Positions 33,950 through 43,542 are shown, counted from the first letter of the stretch. The stretch is DNA of 56,028 bases from Bacteroidota bacterium (GCA_013289165.1 JABDAL010000007.1:1-56028); one strand, 5' to 3'. Notes: generated by a model not told the origin, from the letters alone. Numbers and translations: made by a program.

Positions 33950-34948
33950 ATGTCGCAAGGAAGAATTAGTATACTGGGTGCAGGGAGCTGGGCTACTGCT
34001 ATGGTAAAAATTCTTTCGAACAACGCGTCTCATCTAAACTGGTGGGTGAGGAAACAGGAGAATATTGACTACATTAAAAAATACAGGCATAATCCGAATT
34101 ACTTGGGTGACATAGAGCTGCCGGTTGAGAAGACTACTTTCTACCCAAATTTGAAAGAGGCAATTGCTAATTCTGATATACTGCTTATAGCGGTTCCTTC
34201 TGCATTTATAAGTGAAGCATTCAAAGGATTATCTAAAGATGATTTTAAGGGAAAAATGATATTCTCTCTTATAAAGGGTACTTTGCCCGACAAGAAAATA
34301 ATGGTGAGCGAATATTTTCATAGGCATTTTGATGTGTCATTAAATGCCTTCGGCATGATTGCCGGACCATGCCACGCAGAAGAAGTCGCATTAGAAAAGC
34401 TTTCTTATCTCACTGTTGCCTGTTCTGAACAATCGGAAGCGCAAAAGATGGCAAGCCTGCTGAATTGCCGCTATATCAAAGCCTGCACATCCAACGATAT
34501 GCAAGGCATAGAATACACCGCCGCCCTGAAAAATATTTATGCTGTTGCAAGTGGAATCTGCCATGGATTAGGTGGCTATGGCGATAATTTCCAGGCGGTG
34601 CTGGTGGCCAATGCGATACAAGAAATCCGCCGCTTCATTGATGTGGCCTATCCTACACTCAGGGATACTAATCTTTCTGCTTACTTGGGAGACCTTTTGG
34701 TAACAGCCTATTCTCAATTCAGCCGGAACCGTATGCTCGGAAGTATGATTGGCAAAGGCTATTCAGTGAAATATGCACAGATGGAAATGAATATGGTTGC
34801 GGAAGGATATTACGCCGTAAAAACCATCTATACCCTTAACCAGGACTATAAAGTGGAAATGCCGATATGCGATGCTGTGTATCGCATTCTCTATGAAAAA
34901 ATGTCCCCTTCGGTAGAAATTCGTTTACTCTCTGAAAAACTTGCATGA
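33950..34948 (+). CDS. gpsA: NAD(P)-dependent glycerol-3-phosphate dehydrogenase
   Basis: Makes sn-glycerol-3-phosphate for phospholipids from dihydroxyacetone phosphate. 332 residues: Rossmann ILGAGSWATAM, SLIKGTLPDKK, IAGPCHAEEVA (usually GPSxAxE), the catalytic Lys in EYTAALKNIYAVASGI, and GLGGYGDNFQAVL. It sits 20 bases downstream of the desaturase and overlaps the methyltransferase start by 4 bases (ATGA), making a three-gene unit with at least two lipid enzymes. Confidence 0.95.
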   Translation: MSQGRISILGAGSWATAMVKILSNNASHLNWWVRKQENIDYIKKYRHNPNYLGDIELPVEKTTFYPNLKEAIANSDILLIAVPSAFISEAFKGLSKDDFKGKMIFSLIKGTLPDKKIMVSEYFHRHFDVSLNAFGMIAGPCHAEEVALEKLSYLTVACSEQSEAQKMASLLNCRYIKACTSNDMQGIEYTAALKNIYAVASGICHGLGGYGDNFQAVLVANAIQEIRRFIDVAYPTLRDTNLSAYLGDLLVTAYSQFSRNRMLGSMIGKGYSVKYAQMEMNMVAEGYYAVKTIYTLNQDYKVEMPICDAVYRILYEKMSPSVEIRLLSEKLA

Positions 34949-35865
34949 TGGGTATTGAGCACTGCCGGGATATGGAAAACCTGACAAGCTGCCCTATTTG
35001 TCAATCTTCTGAACTTAAGCCATTTCTTGAGTGTACCGATTATACCGTTAGCAAAAGTGACTTCAATATTGTGCAATGTGCTTCCTGCGGGTTTCATTTC
35101 ACCAATCCCCGCCCCAGGGAAGCAGAATGCGGGAAGTATTACCAAAGCGAAGATTATATTTCTCATTCCGATACACGCAAGGGGCTCATCAATAATCTCT
35201 ATCATTATGCACGTAAGTTTACCTTAAAGAAAAAACTAAAACTAGTAGCTTCTGTCACAGAAAAACAGCAAGGCAATATATTGGACTTAGGTTGCGGAAC
35301 AGGAGCATTTTTAAATACATGTAAAGAATCAGGCTGGAAAGTGCAGGGAATAGAGCCTTCTGCCGATGCCCGCGAATTTGCACACAAAAATTATGCGCTC
35401 GATTTATACGATGTAAACTCCTGGGAAAAGTTTCCTGATAATTCCCTGGGTGTAGTTACCGCGTGGCACGTGTTGGAGCATGTATATAAATTAGAAGATG
35501 AAGCAAAACAAGTTAAAAGAGCGCTATCAAATAATGGCACTTTTATAGTTGCTTTGCCAAATTGCAGTTCTGCCGATGCCCGCTTCTATGGCCGCTATTG
35601 GGCAGCCTATGATGTACCCCGCCACATATGGCATTTCACACCTGCTGATGTAAAACGCTTTTTTGAAAACCAGGGTTTCAAACTCGAATCTGTTTTGCCT
35701 ATGCCTTGGGATGCCTATTATATCTGTATGTTAAGTGAAAAATATAAAGGGGGAAATGTGAACTATGGCAGGGCCATGATACATGGGTGGTTCTCCAATA
35801 TCAATGCCAAAAAAGAAGGAAATACCTGGAGCAGCCAGATATATATTCTGAAGCCTGATAAGTAA
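34945..35865 (+). CDS. class I SAM-dependent methyltransferase with N-terminal zinc ribbon
   Basis: 306 residues. An N-terminal four-Cys zinc ribbon (Cys16/Cys19 in SCPICQ, Cys45/Cys48 in CASCGFHF) is followed by a Methyltransf_23-type Rossmann fold: NILDLGCGTGAFLN, VQGIEPS, TAWHVLEHV, ALPNCSS and the DVPRHIWHFTP motif typical of this group. Such proteins often act in polysaccharide or lipid modification; the substrate is unknown. The start at 34945 overlaps gpsA by 4 bases; an internal ATG at 34972 (MENLTSCPIC) would also work. Confidence 0.88.
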   Translation: MMGIEHCRDMENLTSCPICQSSELKPFLECTDYTVSKSDFNIVQCASCGFHFTNPRPREAECGKYYQSEDYISHSDTRKGLINNLYHYARKFTLKKKLKLVASVTEKQQGNILDLGCGTGAFLNTCKESGWKVQGIEPSADAREFAHKNYALDLYDVNSWEKFPDNSLGVVTAWHVLEHVYKLEDEAKQVKRALSNNGTFIVALPNCSSADARFYGRYWAAYDVPRHIWHFTPADVKRFFENQGFKLESVLPMPWDAYYICMLSEKYKGGNVNYGRAMIHGWFSNINAKKEGNTWSSQIYILKPDK

Positions 35866-35902
35866 AAATAACCTGTATATATTTGTATTATAATATTGAA
35901 TT

Positions 35903-36634
35903 ATGGCTTTAACTATTGGTATTACAAATTGCAATGAATGGGTCAACTACGAACGCTGGGTTAAAAGTGCAGATAAAGACATATCCATAGTTAAACTGGA
36001 AGCAGGTAAGGGAGAGGATAGCTTTGTAAGCCATTGCGATGGAATTATACTCACGGGCGGTGAAGATGTAGACCCCGCTTTGTATGGCAAGCCGGAATAT
36101 GCAGAACAATACAAACTGGAAAAGTTAAATCCGGAAAGAAACAAGTTTGAATTTGATATCTTAAAAGAAACGGAAGAATATAAAATTCCTGTGTTGGGTA
36201 TATGTAGAGGCTTGCAATTAGCTAATGTATATTTTAAAGGTACTTTAATCCCTGATTTGCCAAGCATAGAAAAGGCAAGCCATTCCGCCGGGCCAAAGCA
36301 GGATTCCGTTCACCGGGTTAGCTTGGAAAGAAATAGCAGGCTGGGTAAAATTATAGGACAATCTGAAGGAGAAATAAATTCTCACCACCACCAGGCTGCA
36401 GATGAAATTGGCAATGGCTTGGTTGTTACTGCTCGTTCAGAAGATGGAGTAGCAGAAGGCCTGGAGAAGAATAAAAAACACGATGCAGAATTTTTCCTCT
36501 TGGTTCAATGGCACCCGGAACGAATGGATGTAAATAATCCTTTCTCAGGGAAATTGAGAGATGCATTTCTAAAAGCCTGCAGCGAGTATAACCGGTATTC
36601 TAATCTTACGCAATCCTTAAGCGTAGCGCCGTAA
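35903..36634 (+). CDS. class I glutamine amidotransferase-like (peptidase C26 / PuuD type) hydrolase
   Basis: 243 residues. Nucleophile Cys101 in VLGICRGLQLANV; His204 and Glu206 in VQWHPERMD complete the triad. LTGGEDVDPALYG and INSHHHQAADEIG are typical of gamma-glutamyl-GABA hydrolase PuuD and relatives. It likely hydrolyses a gamma-glutamyl amide. No putrescine pathway genes are near. Convergent with aspS, 3 bases apart. Confidence 0.88.
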   Translation: MALTIGITNCNEWVNYERWVKSADKDISIVKLEAGKGEDSFVSHCDGIILTGGEDVDPALYGKPEYAEQYKLEKLNPERNKFEFDILKETEEYKIPVLGICRGLQLANVYFKGTLIPDLPSIEKASHSAGPKQDSVHRVSLERNSRLGKIIGQSEGEINSHHHQAADEIGNGLVVTARSEDGVAEGLEKNKKHDAEFFLLVQWHPERMDVNNPFSGKLRDAFLKACSEYNRYSNLTQSLSVAP

Positions 36635-36637
36635 ATA

Positions 36638-38443
36638 TTACTCCGGTGCATTCACCTGTATCCCCAATTCCTTTAACTGCTCTTCATTAATAGTGGCAGG
36701 TGTATCCATCATGGTATCTCTGCCGGCATTATTTTTTGGGAAGGCAATAAAATCGCGTATATAATCCTCGTTCGAAATACATATAGAGCAGAAGCGGTCA
36801 AACCCAAATGCTATCCCGCCGTGCGGTGGGGCTCCATATTCAAAGGCATTCAAAATAAATGAAAACTTCTTTTCCCATTCTTCTTTTGAAAGGCCAATAG
36901 CCTGGAACATTTTCTCCTGTTTACCACGGTCGTGTATCCGCACAGAACCACTGGAGAGCTCTACTCCATTAATTACAAGGTCATAAGCATTGGCCCTTAT
37001 TTCGCCCGGGGCTGTTTCGAAATAATGCTCATCCTCTTTTTTCCACGAAGTGAACGGATGGTGGCATGCCACCCATCTTCCCGTTTCTTTATCTTGTTCA
37101 AGCAAAGGAAAATCAAGTACCCAGAGGGGTTTATAAACATTCTTATCGCGCAGTCCGAGGCGGTTACCCATCTCCAAACGTAGCTCCGATAGGGCCCTGC
37201 GGGAAGTTGCTTTATCTCCCGACACAACTAATAGTAAATCTCCCGGCTTGGCTTCAGCAGCCTCTGCCCATTTTTTTAAATCATCGGGAGTATAAAATTT
37301 ATCCACCGAAGATTTTAAGGAGCCGTCTTCTGAATACTTTACATATATTAATCCTTTCGCTCCAATTTGGGGGCGTTTTACAAATTCGGTAAGGTCATCC
37401 GTTTGCTTTCGAGTATATTCCGATGCTCCCGGAACTGAAATAACTCCTGCATATTCTGCATCATCTAATACTTTAAAACCTTTGCCTTTTACTACACTGG
37501 TAATCTCATGCAAAAGCATACCAAAGCGGATATCGGGCTTATCATTTCCATATAAACGGAGAGCGTCAGCGTACGTCATCCGTGGGAAATTGGGGAATTC
37601 TATATTTCTCACTTTTTTGAAAGCATATTTTACCATACCTTCAAACATATTTAACACGTCTTCCTGCTCCACAAAAGCCATTTCACAGTCAATCTGGGTA
37701 AATTCCGGCTGGCGGTCTGCCCGTAAATCCTCATCGCGGAAGCAGCGTACAATTTGATAGTAGCGGTCAAATCCTGCCACCATAAGCAATTGCTTAAATG
37801 TTTGCGGTGACTGGGGCAGGGCATAAAATTCTCCTTGGTTTACCCGCGAAGGAACTACAAAGTCGCGTGCCCCTTCGGGAGTGCTTTTTATTAAAAAGGG
37901 TGTTTCAATATCTGCGAAGCCCTGTCCGTCCAAGTATTCCCTGATGGCTTTTGCAACCTTGTGCCGGTTTAATAAATTATCCTTTACTGCATCTCTGCGT
38001 AAATCAAGATAACGATATTTCATGCGTAGTTCATCACCCCCGTCAGTTTCATCTTCCAGCGTAAATGGAGGAGTTTTTGAAGCATTTAATACTTCTAACG
38101 ATTCTACCAGTATTTCAATATCTCCGGTAGTAATATTCGGATTCTTATTCGAGCGTTCTTGAACTATTCCGGTAGCTTTTATCACATATTCCCGCCCCAG
38201 TGTTTTAGAAGAATCATATAAGCTTTGTAATTCCGCATCACTCATCTGTTTGCGGTAAGCCCCTTTACCTGCCATATTTTTGGCAGGATTAAGAAACACT
38301 AACTGGGTAAATCCATAGCGGTCACGAAGGTCAATAAATACCATTCCTCCCTGGTCGCGGGAACGGAATACCCATCCGGACAGGGTTACTTCCTTACCTG
38401 CATCCTGTACTGTCAACTCACCGCATGTATGTGTTCTAAGCAT
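36638..38443 (-). CDS. aspS: aspartyl-tRNA synthetase
   Basis: 601 residues, bacterial-type class II synthetase. An anticodon-binding OB fold at 1-110 ([21 protein letters not shown]) precedes the catalytic core ([43 protein letters not shown]). Then come the bacterial GAD insertion around 300-420, motif 3 [13 protein letters not shown] and the C-terminal [25 protein letters not shown] on the minus strand (38459-38466) is a variant -7 box, giving a very short leader. Confidence 0.98.
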   Translation of the reverse strand: MLRTHTCGELTVQDAGKEVTLSGWVFRSRDQGGMVFIDLRDRYGFTQLVFLNPAKNMAGKGAYRKQMSDAELQSLYDSSKTLGREYVIKATGIVQERSNKNPNITTGDIEILVESLEVLNASKTPPFTLEDETDGGDELRMKYRYLDLRRDAVKDNLLNRHKVAKAIREYLDGQGFADIETPFLIKSTPEGARDFVVPSRVNQGEFYALPQSPQTFKQLLMVAGFDRYYQIVRCFRDEDLRADRQPEFTQIDCEMAFVEQEDVLNMFEGMVKYAFKKVRNIEFPNFPRMTYADALRLYGNDKPDIRFGMLLHEITSVVKGKGFKVLDDAEYAGVISVPGASEYTRKQTDDLTEFVKRPQIGAKGLIYVKYSEDGSLKSSVDKFYTPDDLKKWAEAAEAKPGDLLLVVSGDKATSRRALSELRLEMGNRLGLRDKNVYKPLWVLDFPLLEQDKETGRWVACHHPFTSWKKEDEHYFETAPGEIRANAYDLVINGVELSSGSVRIHDRGKQEKMFQAIGLSKEEWEKKFSFILNAFEYGAPPHGGIAFGFDRFCSICISNEDYIRDFIAFPKNNAGRDTMMDTPATINEEQLKELGIQVNAPE

Positions 38444-38516
38444 GGTTTTTAATGGTTGCGAAGTTAAAAAGAAAAGAGATGCTGTAGCTTTTTCAAAATC
38501 TGGTTACATTCGTGGA

Positions 38517-39095
38517 ATGAAAAATGCTTTACATATTTTATTCCTCTTAATTTGTTTTAGTTGCTTCGGCGGGAATCCTAAGGATATCATTTTTAAAAGC
38601 CATGTGTTGAAAGGTGGTTACACACTTGAATATAAAAGACATGACAGCATAAATTATGCCTGCCTGGTGAAAGATGGAAAAGAGGCAGAGGTTTCGGAAC
38701 ACGAATCGGATACCAATATGCCCCTGGATTTGTTGGGCAAGCTGTACGCTGATTTTGACAGCACTTTTGTAATGACCACCCATATAGGTGCTGACCCTAT
38801 TAAAATTGAAATAATTAACAAAATAAATGGGGCAACTGTGATGTATGGCGCTTCTCCTTTTTATTTGGATACCGTTAAGAACCTAATGATGTTCGAAGGC
38901 TCCTATAGGCGCCGGGGTAAGCTTATTTTATATAACTTCAATACCAATAAAACGGAGGTTTATGTGGCTCCCCAGGATACACATTGTTTTTGCTGTTTTT
39001 GCTGGAAATTAATAAGCCTCACACCCACTGAAATTCAGATTGAGTACCTAAATATGAATCACGAAAAGGTGATAAAAACATACCAAAGGCAATAA
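38517..39095 (+). CDS. secreted protein of unknown function with CFCCFCW cluster
   Basis: 192 residues from MKNALHILFLLICFS, a Sec signal peptide possibly with a lipobox-like FSC. The body is beta-rich, with no family I recognise. Near the C-terminus is an unusual aromatic/Cys cluster THCFCCFCWKL (four Cys within six residues), which could bind metal or form disulfides. The longer in-frame start at 38442 would overlap aspS and lack a signal peptide at the N-terminus, so 38517 is preferred. TACATTCG at 38505-38512, a variant -7 box, lies 4 bases before this ATG, so the mRNA may be leaderless. Confidence 0.72.
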   Translation: MKNALHILFLLICFSCFGGNPKDIIFKSHVLKGGYTLEYKRHDSINYACLVKDGKEAEVSEHESDTNMPLDLLGKLYADFDSTFVMTTHIGADPIKIEIINKINGATVMYGASPFYLDTVKNLMMFEGSYRRRGKLILYNFNTNKTEVYVAPQDTHCFCCFCWKLISLTPTEIQIEYLNMNHEKVIKTYQRQ

Positions 39096-39097
39096 AA

Positions 39098-39128
39098 AAA
39101 CCCCGCCATTGGCAGGGTTTAATTTTTT
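39098..39128. terminator. bidirectional terminator between convergent genes
   Basis: AAACCC-c-GCC (39098-39107), loop ATT, GGC-a-GGGTTT (39111-39120). It is flanked by a run of seven A on the left (39094-39100) and seven T on the right (39123-39129), so it can terminate both the plus-strand secreted-protein gene and the minus-strand clpP. Confidence 0.85.
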
Positions 39129-39140
39129 TATACTTGCTTA

Positions 39141-39845
39141 TTACTGTGCAGCCCTTATCAGTACTTCATCAATCATGCCATATTCTTTGGCTTCTTGTGC
39201 AGTCATCCAATAATCGCGGTCGCTGTCCTTATACACTTTGTCATATTCCTGGCCGGAATGCTTAGCAATAATTTCATAAAGCTCTTTTTTGAGTTTCATG
39301 ATTTCCTTTGCAGTAATTTCAATATCCGATGCCTGGCCTTCAGCTCCGCCCATTGGCTGGTGAATCATAATACGGGCATGAGGCAGGGCCGTTCTCTTTT
39401 TAGATGCCCCGGCACACATCAATACAGCACCCATACTGGCAGCCATTCCGGTACAAATGGTAGCAACCTCTGGAGTAATATATTGCATCGTATCATAAAT
39501 CCCTAATCCTGCATATACAGAACCTCCGGGAGTATTAAGATAAAGGGAAACAGGTTTCTTTGAATCAGCAGACTCAAGGAAGAGAAGTTGCGCCTGGATA
39601 ATATTGGCTACATCTTCATTAATAGCTACACCAAGAAATATAATCCGGTCCATCATAAGACGGGAGAATACATCCATTTGTGCAACATTTAATTGGCGCT
39701 CTTCAATAATAGTAGGGGATATGTAGCTATTTACCGAAGAAGTAAAATTCCGTTTATTGAAATAGGATACAAAACGGTCGTAATTAGAGCCGCTTATACC
39801 TTGGTGCTTTACGGCATATTTTCTAAATTCATCTGGCTTTATCAT
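39141..39845 (-). CDS. clpP: ATP-dependent Clp protease proteolytic subunit
   Basis: Serine protease barrel that works with ClpX or ClpA. 234 residues. Ser137 in CTGMAASMGAV, His162 in RIMIHQPMGG and an Asp in DRDYWM near 213 form the triad. The N-terminus is about 25 residues longer than the E. coli precursor (Ser at 137 rather than 111), common in Bacteroidota. It follows tig by 30 bases; the clpX gene usually expected next is absent, and a terminator follows instead. Confidence 0.96.
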   Translation of the reverse strand: MIKPDEFRKYAVKHQGISGSNYDRFVSYFNKRNFTSSVNSYISPTIIEERQLNVAQMDVFSRLMMDRIIFLGVAINEDVANIIQAQLLFLESADSKKPVSLYLNTPGGSVYAGLGIYDTMQYITPEVATICTGMAASMGAVLMCAGASKKRTALPHARIMIHQPMGGAEGQASDIEITAKEIMKLKKELYEIIAKHSGQEYDKVYKDSDRDYWMTAQEAKEYGMIDEVLIRAAQ

Positions 39846-39875
39846 AACAGTATAAATAGATTTTAAAATTATAGA

Positions 39876-41210
39876 TTATTTCGCTGACTCCGTTAGTTTG
39901 TCATACTCGTCCCGTTTGATTTCTTTTGGTTCAATCGTATACGTTTTTCTTAACAGGTCTATCAACTTCGTTTCATACAGACGCTCATACATACGATTTA
40001 CTTCTTTTTCATCCTGTAGCAATCGTTTGCTTGCCTCATCAATTTGTTCATGCGGAACACTATGTCCCATATAGCGGTGTGCAAGTTGGTGGGCATATTC
40101 CGTCACCTCTTCCTGGGTAACGGTTATATTATTCTCTTTATAAATTTTGTCTTCAATAAGCCTCCATTTCAATGATTGGGTATAGGCTTCCATCTCCATA
40201 TTGAACTGGGCTTCCGACATGGGCTCTTTATTAACCCGTGCCAGCCATTTTTTCAAAAATTCGGTAGGCAATGTGATGGTAGTATTTTTTATAAGGTGGT
40301 CTACCATATCATTATTCAGTTTGCGTTCTCCCTTTGGACCGAAAATGGACATCAGTTCCATTTTAAGGCTTTTCCGGAAGTCTTCCGAATTATTCACCTT
40401 TCCCGGGCCATAAATTTTATCCCACAATTCCTGGTTCACTTCAGCCGGAACAATATGGTGTATTTGTGTAACGGTGAACTGAAAAGAGCCGGTCAATTTT
40501 TCTGCTTCTTCTTTTGATATTCCAAACATAGAAGCAACCTCGGCAGCATCCTTACTTAATTCAGCCAGCTTAAGTTCAATCTTATCTCCTTTTGCCTTAC
40601 CGATATATTTCGACTTAAATTCTTCTCCAACTTTATTGATGTTTATTACAGATGGCTTATAAACCCCACCTGCCAGCACTTCTCCTTTTTCATCCAGTTC
40701 TACAAAATCTCCTCCGAGCAAATCATTTGCAACTGAAACTTCCGGGGTTGTCACCGTTCCATAGCGGTTGGTAAGCTCTTCGGTATATTCAGTTATAAGT
40801 GATTCCTCTATTTCAGGCTGTAGCAATGTAAATTTATCTGTTGCAGAAAGAGGAATAGTAAAATCAGGAACCAATCCTATTTCAAAACCAAATTCATGTT
40901 CTACTTCTTTGTCCAAATCCACCTTGTTTTCTAATGGTAAGGGTTCGCCAACTATTTGTAATTGGTTGTCTTTTATATATGTATTAAGGGAGTCTGAAAG
41001 AATGGTATTGATTTCTTCCACTAAAACAGCCTTGCCATATCTTTTATTTATAATAGATATCGGTACCATTCCGGGGCGGAAACCGGGTATATTGGCGCTT
41101 TTCCTGTAATCTTTTAAAGTTTTGTCTACTTTGGGTTTCCAGTCTTCGGGTGCAATTCGTATTCGTATTACAGCGTTAGTCTGGTTAATGTCTTCTTTGG
41201 TAATGTTCAT
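39876..41210 (-). CDS. tig: trigger factor
   Basis: Ribosome-associated chaperone. 444 residues. The N-terminal ribosome-binding domain contains IPGFRPGMVPISIINKRYG (the usual signature is GFRxGKxP, here GFRPGMVP). The middle PPIase-like region (about 150-250) is divergent, and the C-terminal helical chaperone arms extend to 440. The ribosome-docking loop deviates from consensus (Met for Lys), as in many Bacteroidota. A TATCTTTG -7 box on the minus strand lies at 41243-41250. In an operon with clpP. Confidence 0.92.
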   Translation of the reverse strand: MNITKEDINQTNAVIRIRIAPEDWKPKVDKTLKDYRKSANIPGFRPGMVPISIINKRYGKAVLVEEINTILSDSLNTYIKDNQLQIVGEPLPLENKVDLDKEVEHEFGFEIGLVPDFTIPLSATDKFTLLQPEIEESLITEYTEELTNRYGTVTTPEVSVANDLLGGDFVELDEKGEVLAGGVYKPSVININKVGEEFKSKYIGKAKGDKIELKLAELSKDAAEVASMFGISKEEAEKLTGSFQFTVTQIHHIVPAEVNQELWDKIYGPGKVNNSEDFRKSLKMELMSIFGPKGERKLNNDMVDHLIKNTTITLPTEFLKKWLARVNKEPMSEAQFNMEMEAYTQSLKWRLIEDKIYKENNITVTQEEVTEYAHQLAHRYMGHSVPHEQIDEASKRLLQDEKEVNRMYERLYETKLIDLLRKTYTIEPKEIKRDEYDKLTESAK

Positions 41211-41242
41211 AATAATGGTTTTCTAAATGACTTTTGAGCGCG

Positions 41243-41250
41243 CAAAGATA
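41243..41250 (-). promoter_or_regulatory. -7 promoter element of tig-clpP
   Basis: TATCTTTG on the minus strand, 33 bases before the tig ATG; matches TAnnTTTG. Confidence 0.5.
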
Positions 41251-41293
41251 AGATTAATGAACCATCGAAAATAGGAATATTGTTCTCCTGTTC

Positions 41294-42502
41294 TTATTGG
41301 ATTTTTACCATTTTTTGCTGGCCGATAAAGCTTTCGTCTTTGCTTAAGACCCTGATAAGGTAAACCCCGTTGGCTCTGCCTGAGATATTTATATCCAAGC
41401 TATTCTTGTCTGCAATAAAAGTATTTAATTTCTGTCCCAGGCAATTATATAACTCGGCATATTCTCCGATTGCAAGGCCCGAAATAGTAAAACGGCCTGT
41501 GTTAGGGTCGGGAAATATAGTAATGTTAGAACTATTACTAATCGTACCTATTCCTGCCGTATTCGAAATAGTAACACAGATGCTGTCAGTACACCCTTTG
41601 CTATCAGTAACGGTACAACAATAGGGGCCGGCACAAAGGTTCCCTATAGAATCATTAGTTTGATTGTTTGGTGACCATAGATAGGTGTAAGGTGGAATAC
41701 CGCTGGAAGGAATAATTTTAGCTGTACCTTGACATCCTACCTTATCAGAGGTAGTAACCTTTGTAAGATTTATAATAGGATAGCCCGTTATGTAAGCTGA
41801 AAAATAATATTGGGGGCCAAGCTTTCCCGCAGCCGCATACCATATATAGGTAGTATCACATCCTGCGCCTCCATGTAATCTTGTTAAATGGGCATCTAAC
41901 CAAAACGATTGGGAATTGCAGGAGGGGGTAATACAATCGGTTAAAAGATTGCGGAAATCTGCATTGGCAGGTAAGACACAAATACCCGGCGAGTTACTAT
42001 TGCATCCAATAGTATCTGTTTTGCCGCAGGGAGTACTGAAATAATATTTCCCATCACTTAAAGGGATGGGTACGGTAATACTTGAAGAATAAGCATAAGT
42101 AATGACAAATGAAGCAATATTTATCCCGGCAGGAACAGTAATTAAAATGCTGTCAGTATAGTAATTTGGATATAGGCAGGAGGGTGTAGAGCCTCCTTTC
42201 CATTGACTTGTAGGCCCGACAATAGGTTGGTTAAGAACTGCACCCGGCTTAACCGAACTTAAATTACCAGGGGCTGAATTGTACCGGATAATCACTTTGC
42301 CGTCTTTTGCTACCCATGTTGAACTTGAGGGCGTCCTTTTCGAAACATCTTCAATCGCACCAGCCGGAATATTTTCATCATTCACCGGCTCAACATTTTT
42401 TAAGCTGCAACAGCTGACTACCGGCTTCGGAGTATTCTGCGCAAGTAGAATAATGGGGAGGCTAATAAAACAAAAACTCACGAAGGCAACATATTTTTTC
42501 AT
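41294..42502 (-). CDS. secreted protein with SprB-like repeat and T9SS type A sorting domain
   Basis: 402 residues. Signal peptide ends ILLAQ. The mature protein is Cys-rich, with about 17 Cys. A single SprB-like/PKD-like segment near 270-310 reads PPYTYLWSPNNQTNDSIG, then AGPYCCTVTDSKGCTDSI. The C-terminal 75 residues form a T9SS type A domain (NITIFPDPNTGRFTISG, NGVYLIRV, QQKMVKIQ). Exported, probably surface-attached or released; the central domain (residues 30-260) is unrecognised. -7 box TATATTTG on the minus strand at 42527-42534. Confidence 0.88.
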   Translation of the reverse strand: MKKYVAFVSFCFISLPIILLAQNTPKPVVSCCSLKNVEPVNDENIPAGAIEDVSKRTPSSSTWVAKDGKVIIRYNSAPGNLSSVKPGAVLNQPIVGPTSQWKGGSTPSCLYPNYYTDSILITVPAGINIASFVITYAYSSSITVPIPLSDGKYYFSTPCGKTDTIGCNSNSPGICVLPANADFRNLLTDCITPSCNSQSFWLDAHLTRLHGGAGCDTTYIWYAAAGKLGPQYYFSAYITGYPIINLTKVTTSDKVGCQGTAKIIPSSGIPPYTYLWSPNNQTNDSIGNLCAGPYCCTVTDSKGCTDSICVTISNTAGIGTISNSSNITIFPDPNTGRFTISGLAIGEYAELYNCLGQKLNTFIADKNSLDINISGRANGVYLIRVLSKDESFIGQQKMVKIQ

Positions 42503-42585
42503 AGAAAGACAGGTAGTTTACTGGCACAAATATAATGACAGTTGTATAAAATACCTTTCAACTAAGAAGGCCGGTCTCTTTTTTG

Positions 42586-42667
42586 TGCGGATGAAGGGAC
42601 TCGAACCCATACGTCTTGCGACACCGGCTCCTAAGACCGGCGCGTATACCAATTCCGCCACATCCGC
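42586..42667 (-). tRNA. tRNA-Leu (anticodon UAG)
   Basis: Acceptor stem GCGGATG/CATCCGC with discriminator A; D-arm GGCGGAATTGGTATACGC; anticodon stem CCGGT/GCCGG enclosing CTTAGGA, so the anticodon is TAG; long variable arm TGTCGCAAGACGTAT, as expected for Leu; T-arm GGGTTCGAGTCCC. 82 bases; CCA is not encoded. A TATATTTG -7 box lies upstream at 42687-42694 (minus strand). Confidence 0.95.
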
Positions 42668-42686
42668 AGCATTTAAAATTGGGCTG

Positions 42687-42694
42687 CAAATATA
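42687..42694 (-). promoter_or_regulatory. -7 promoter element of tRNA-Leu
   Basis: TATATTTG on the minus strand, 20 bases before the tRNA 5-prime end. Confidence 0.5.
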
Positions 42695-42750
42695 GGGTTT
42701 TAAATGTGTTTTTTGGGAAAGTAAATTATAGAGTGGAAAACAAAAAGGGC

Positions 42751-43542
42751 TTACTTTTCAGGAGAATAAAGTCCTTTAGCAACTCCTTCAACCATATTCT
42801 TAGGGAGTAAGCGGCTTGAAAAAGCCCCTACTTTATTGGCTAATCCTGGAATAACCTCTGTCTTGCCTTGCAGCATAGCTTTTATTCCAAACTCAGCTAC
42901 CACGTCAGCCTGCATATTAAACTTGTCAGCCTGCTTTACAATCTTCTGCACCTTGCTCATACCCGCTCTTTCCATAAAATGGGTTTCTACCGTGCCTGGG
43001 CTAAGGCAGGTTACAGATACATTGCTTCCCTTCAATTCTTGCTTCAAAGCCCTCGTAAATGAAAGTACAAAAGATTTGGTAGCAGAATAAACTGCCAGGT
43101 AAGGAACAGCCTGGTAAGCTGCCGTGCTGGCTATATTCATAATATAACTTTTGCCGGAATATTTTTGAAGAATGGGTAATATCATATAAGTTAATTGAAC
43201 ACCCGCATTCATATTCAGCGCCATCATATTAAGCTGCTCTTCCAACGATAATTTTTCAAAAGCTCCATGCAATCCGTAGCCTGCATTATTTATAAGCACA
43301 TTAATGTCATAGCCTCCCTTGTTACACCATCCTACTATCTCTTTAGCCGCATCGGGAGAGGATAGGTCAATGGCTTTATAATAAACAGAGCCTCCGTATT
43401 TTTTTTGTAATTCTTTCGAAAGCTCCGCGAGTAGATTTTCGCTACGTGCTATCAATAATAAATTGTACTTGCGCTTAGCCAGGCTAATGGCCAATTCCTT
43501 ACCTATACCCTTGCTTGCCCCTGTTATTAATGCGTATGGCAT
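42751..43542 (-). CDS. classical short-chain dehydrogenase/reductase
   Basis: 263 residues. Cofactor motif TGASKGIG (7-14) with Arg33 nearby, suggesting NADP; NNAGYG (85-90); catalytic Ser139, Tyr152 and Lys156 (YSATKSF); PGTVETHF. The C-terminus (VIPGLANKVGAFSSRLLP) is typical of the DltE/SadH-like SDR group. The substrate is unknown. It follows the phytanoyl-CoA-dioxygenase-like gene by 6 bases, so an oxygenase-reductase pair acting on one pathway is possible but unproven. Confidence 0.9.
   Translation of the reverse strand: MPYALITGASKGIGKELAISLAKRKYNLLLIARSENLLAELSKELQKKYGGSVYYKAIDLSSPDAAKEIVGWCNKGGYDINVLINNAGYGLHGAFEKLSLEEQLNMMALNMNAGVQLTYMILPILQKYSGKSYIMNIASTAAYQAVPYLAVYSATKSFVLSFTRALKQELKGSNVSVTCLSPGTVETHFMERAGMSKVQKIVKQADKFNMQADVVAEFGIKAMLQGKTEVIPGLANKVGAFSSRLLPKNMVEGVAKGLYSPEK

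Noticed and set aside
34945-34971. Firm choice between the two starts of the zinc-ribbon methyltransferase
   Set aside because: Both the ATGA overlap start and the ATG at 34972 are plausible; no promoter or family evidence decides it.
38442-38516. Upstream ATG start for the Cys-cluster protein
   Set aside because: It would overlap aspS and bury the signal peptide at residue 26; a variant -7 box supports 38517.
42751-43542. 3-ketosphinganine reductase identity for the SDR
   Set aside because: Tempting given the desaturase, but the C-terminal PGLANK...SRLLP pattern points to the DltE/SadH-like group rather than KDSR.
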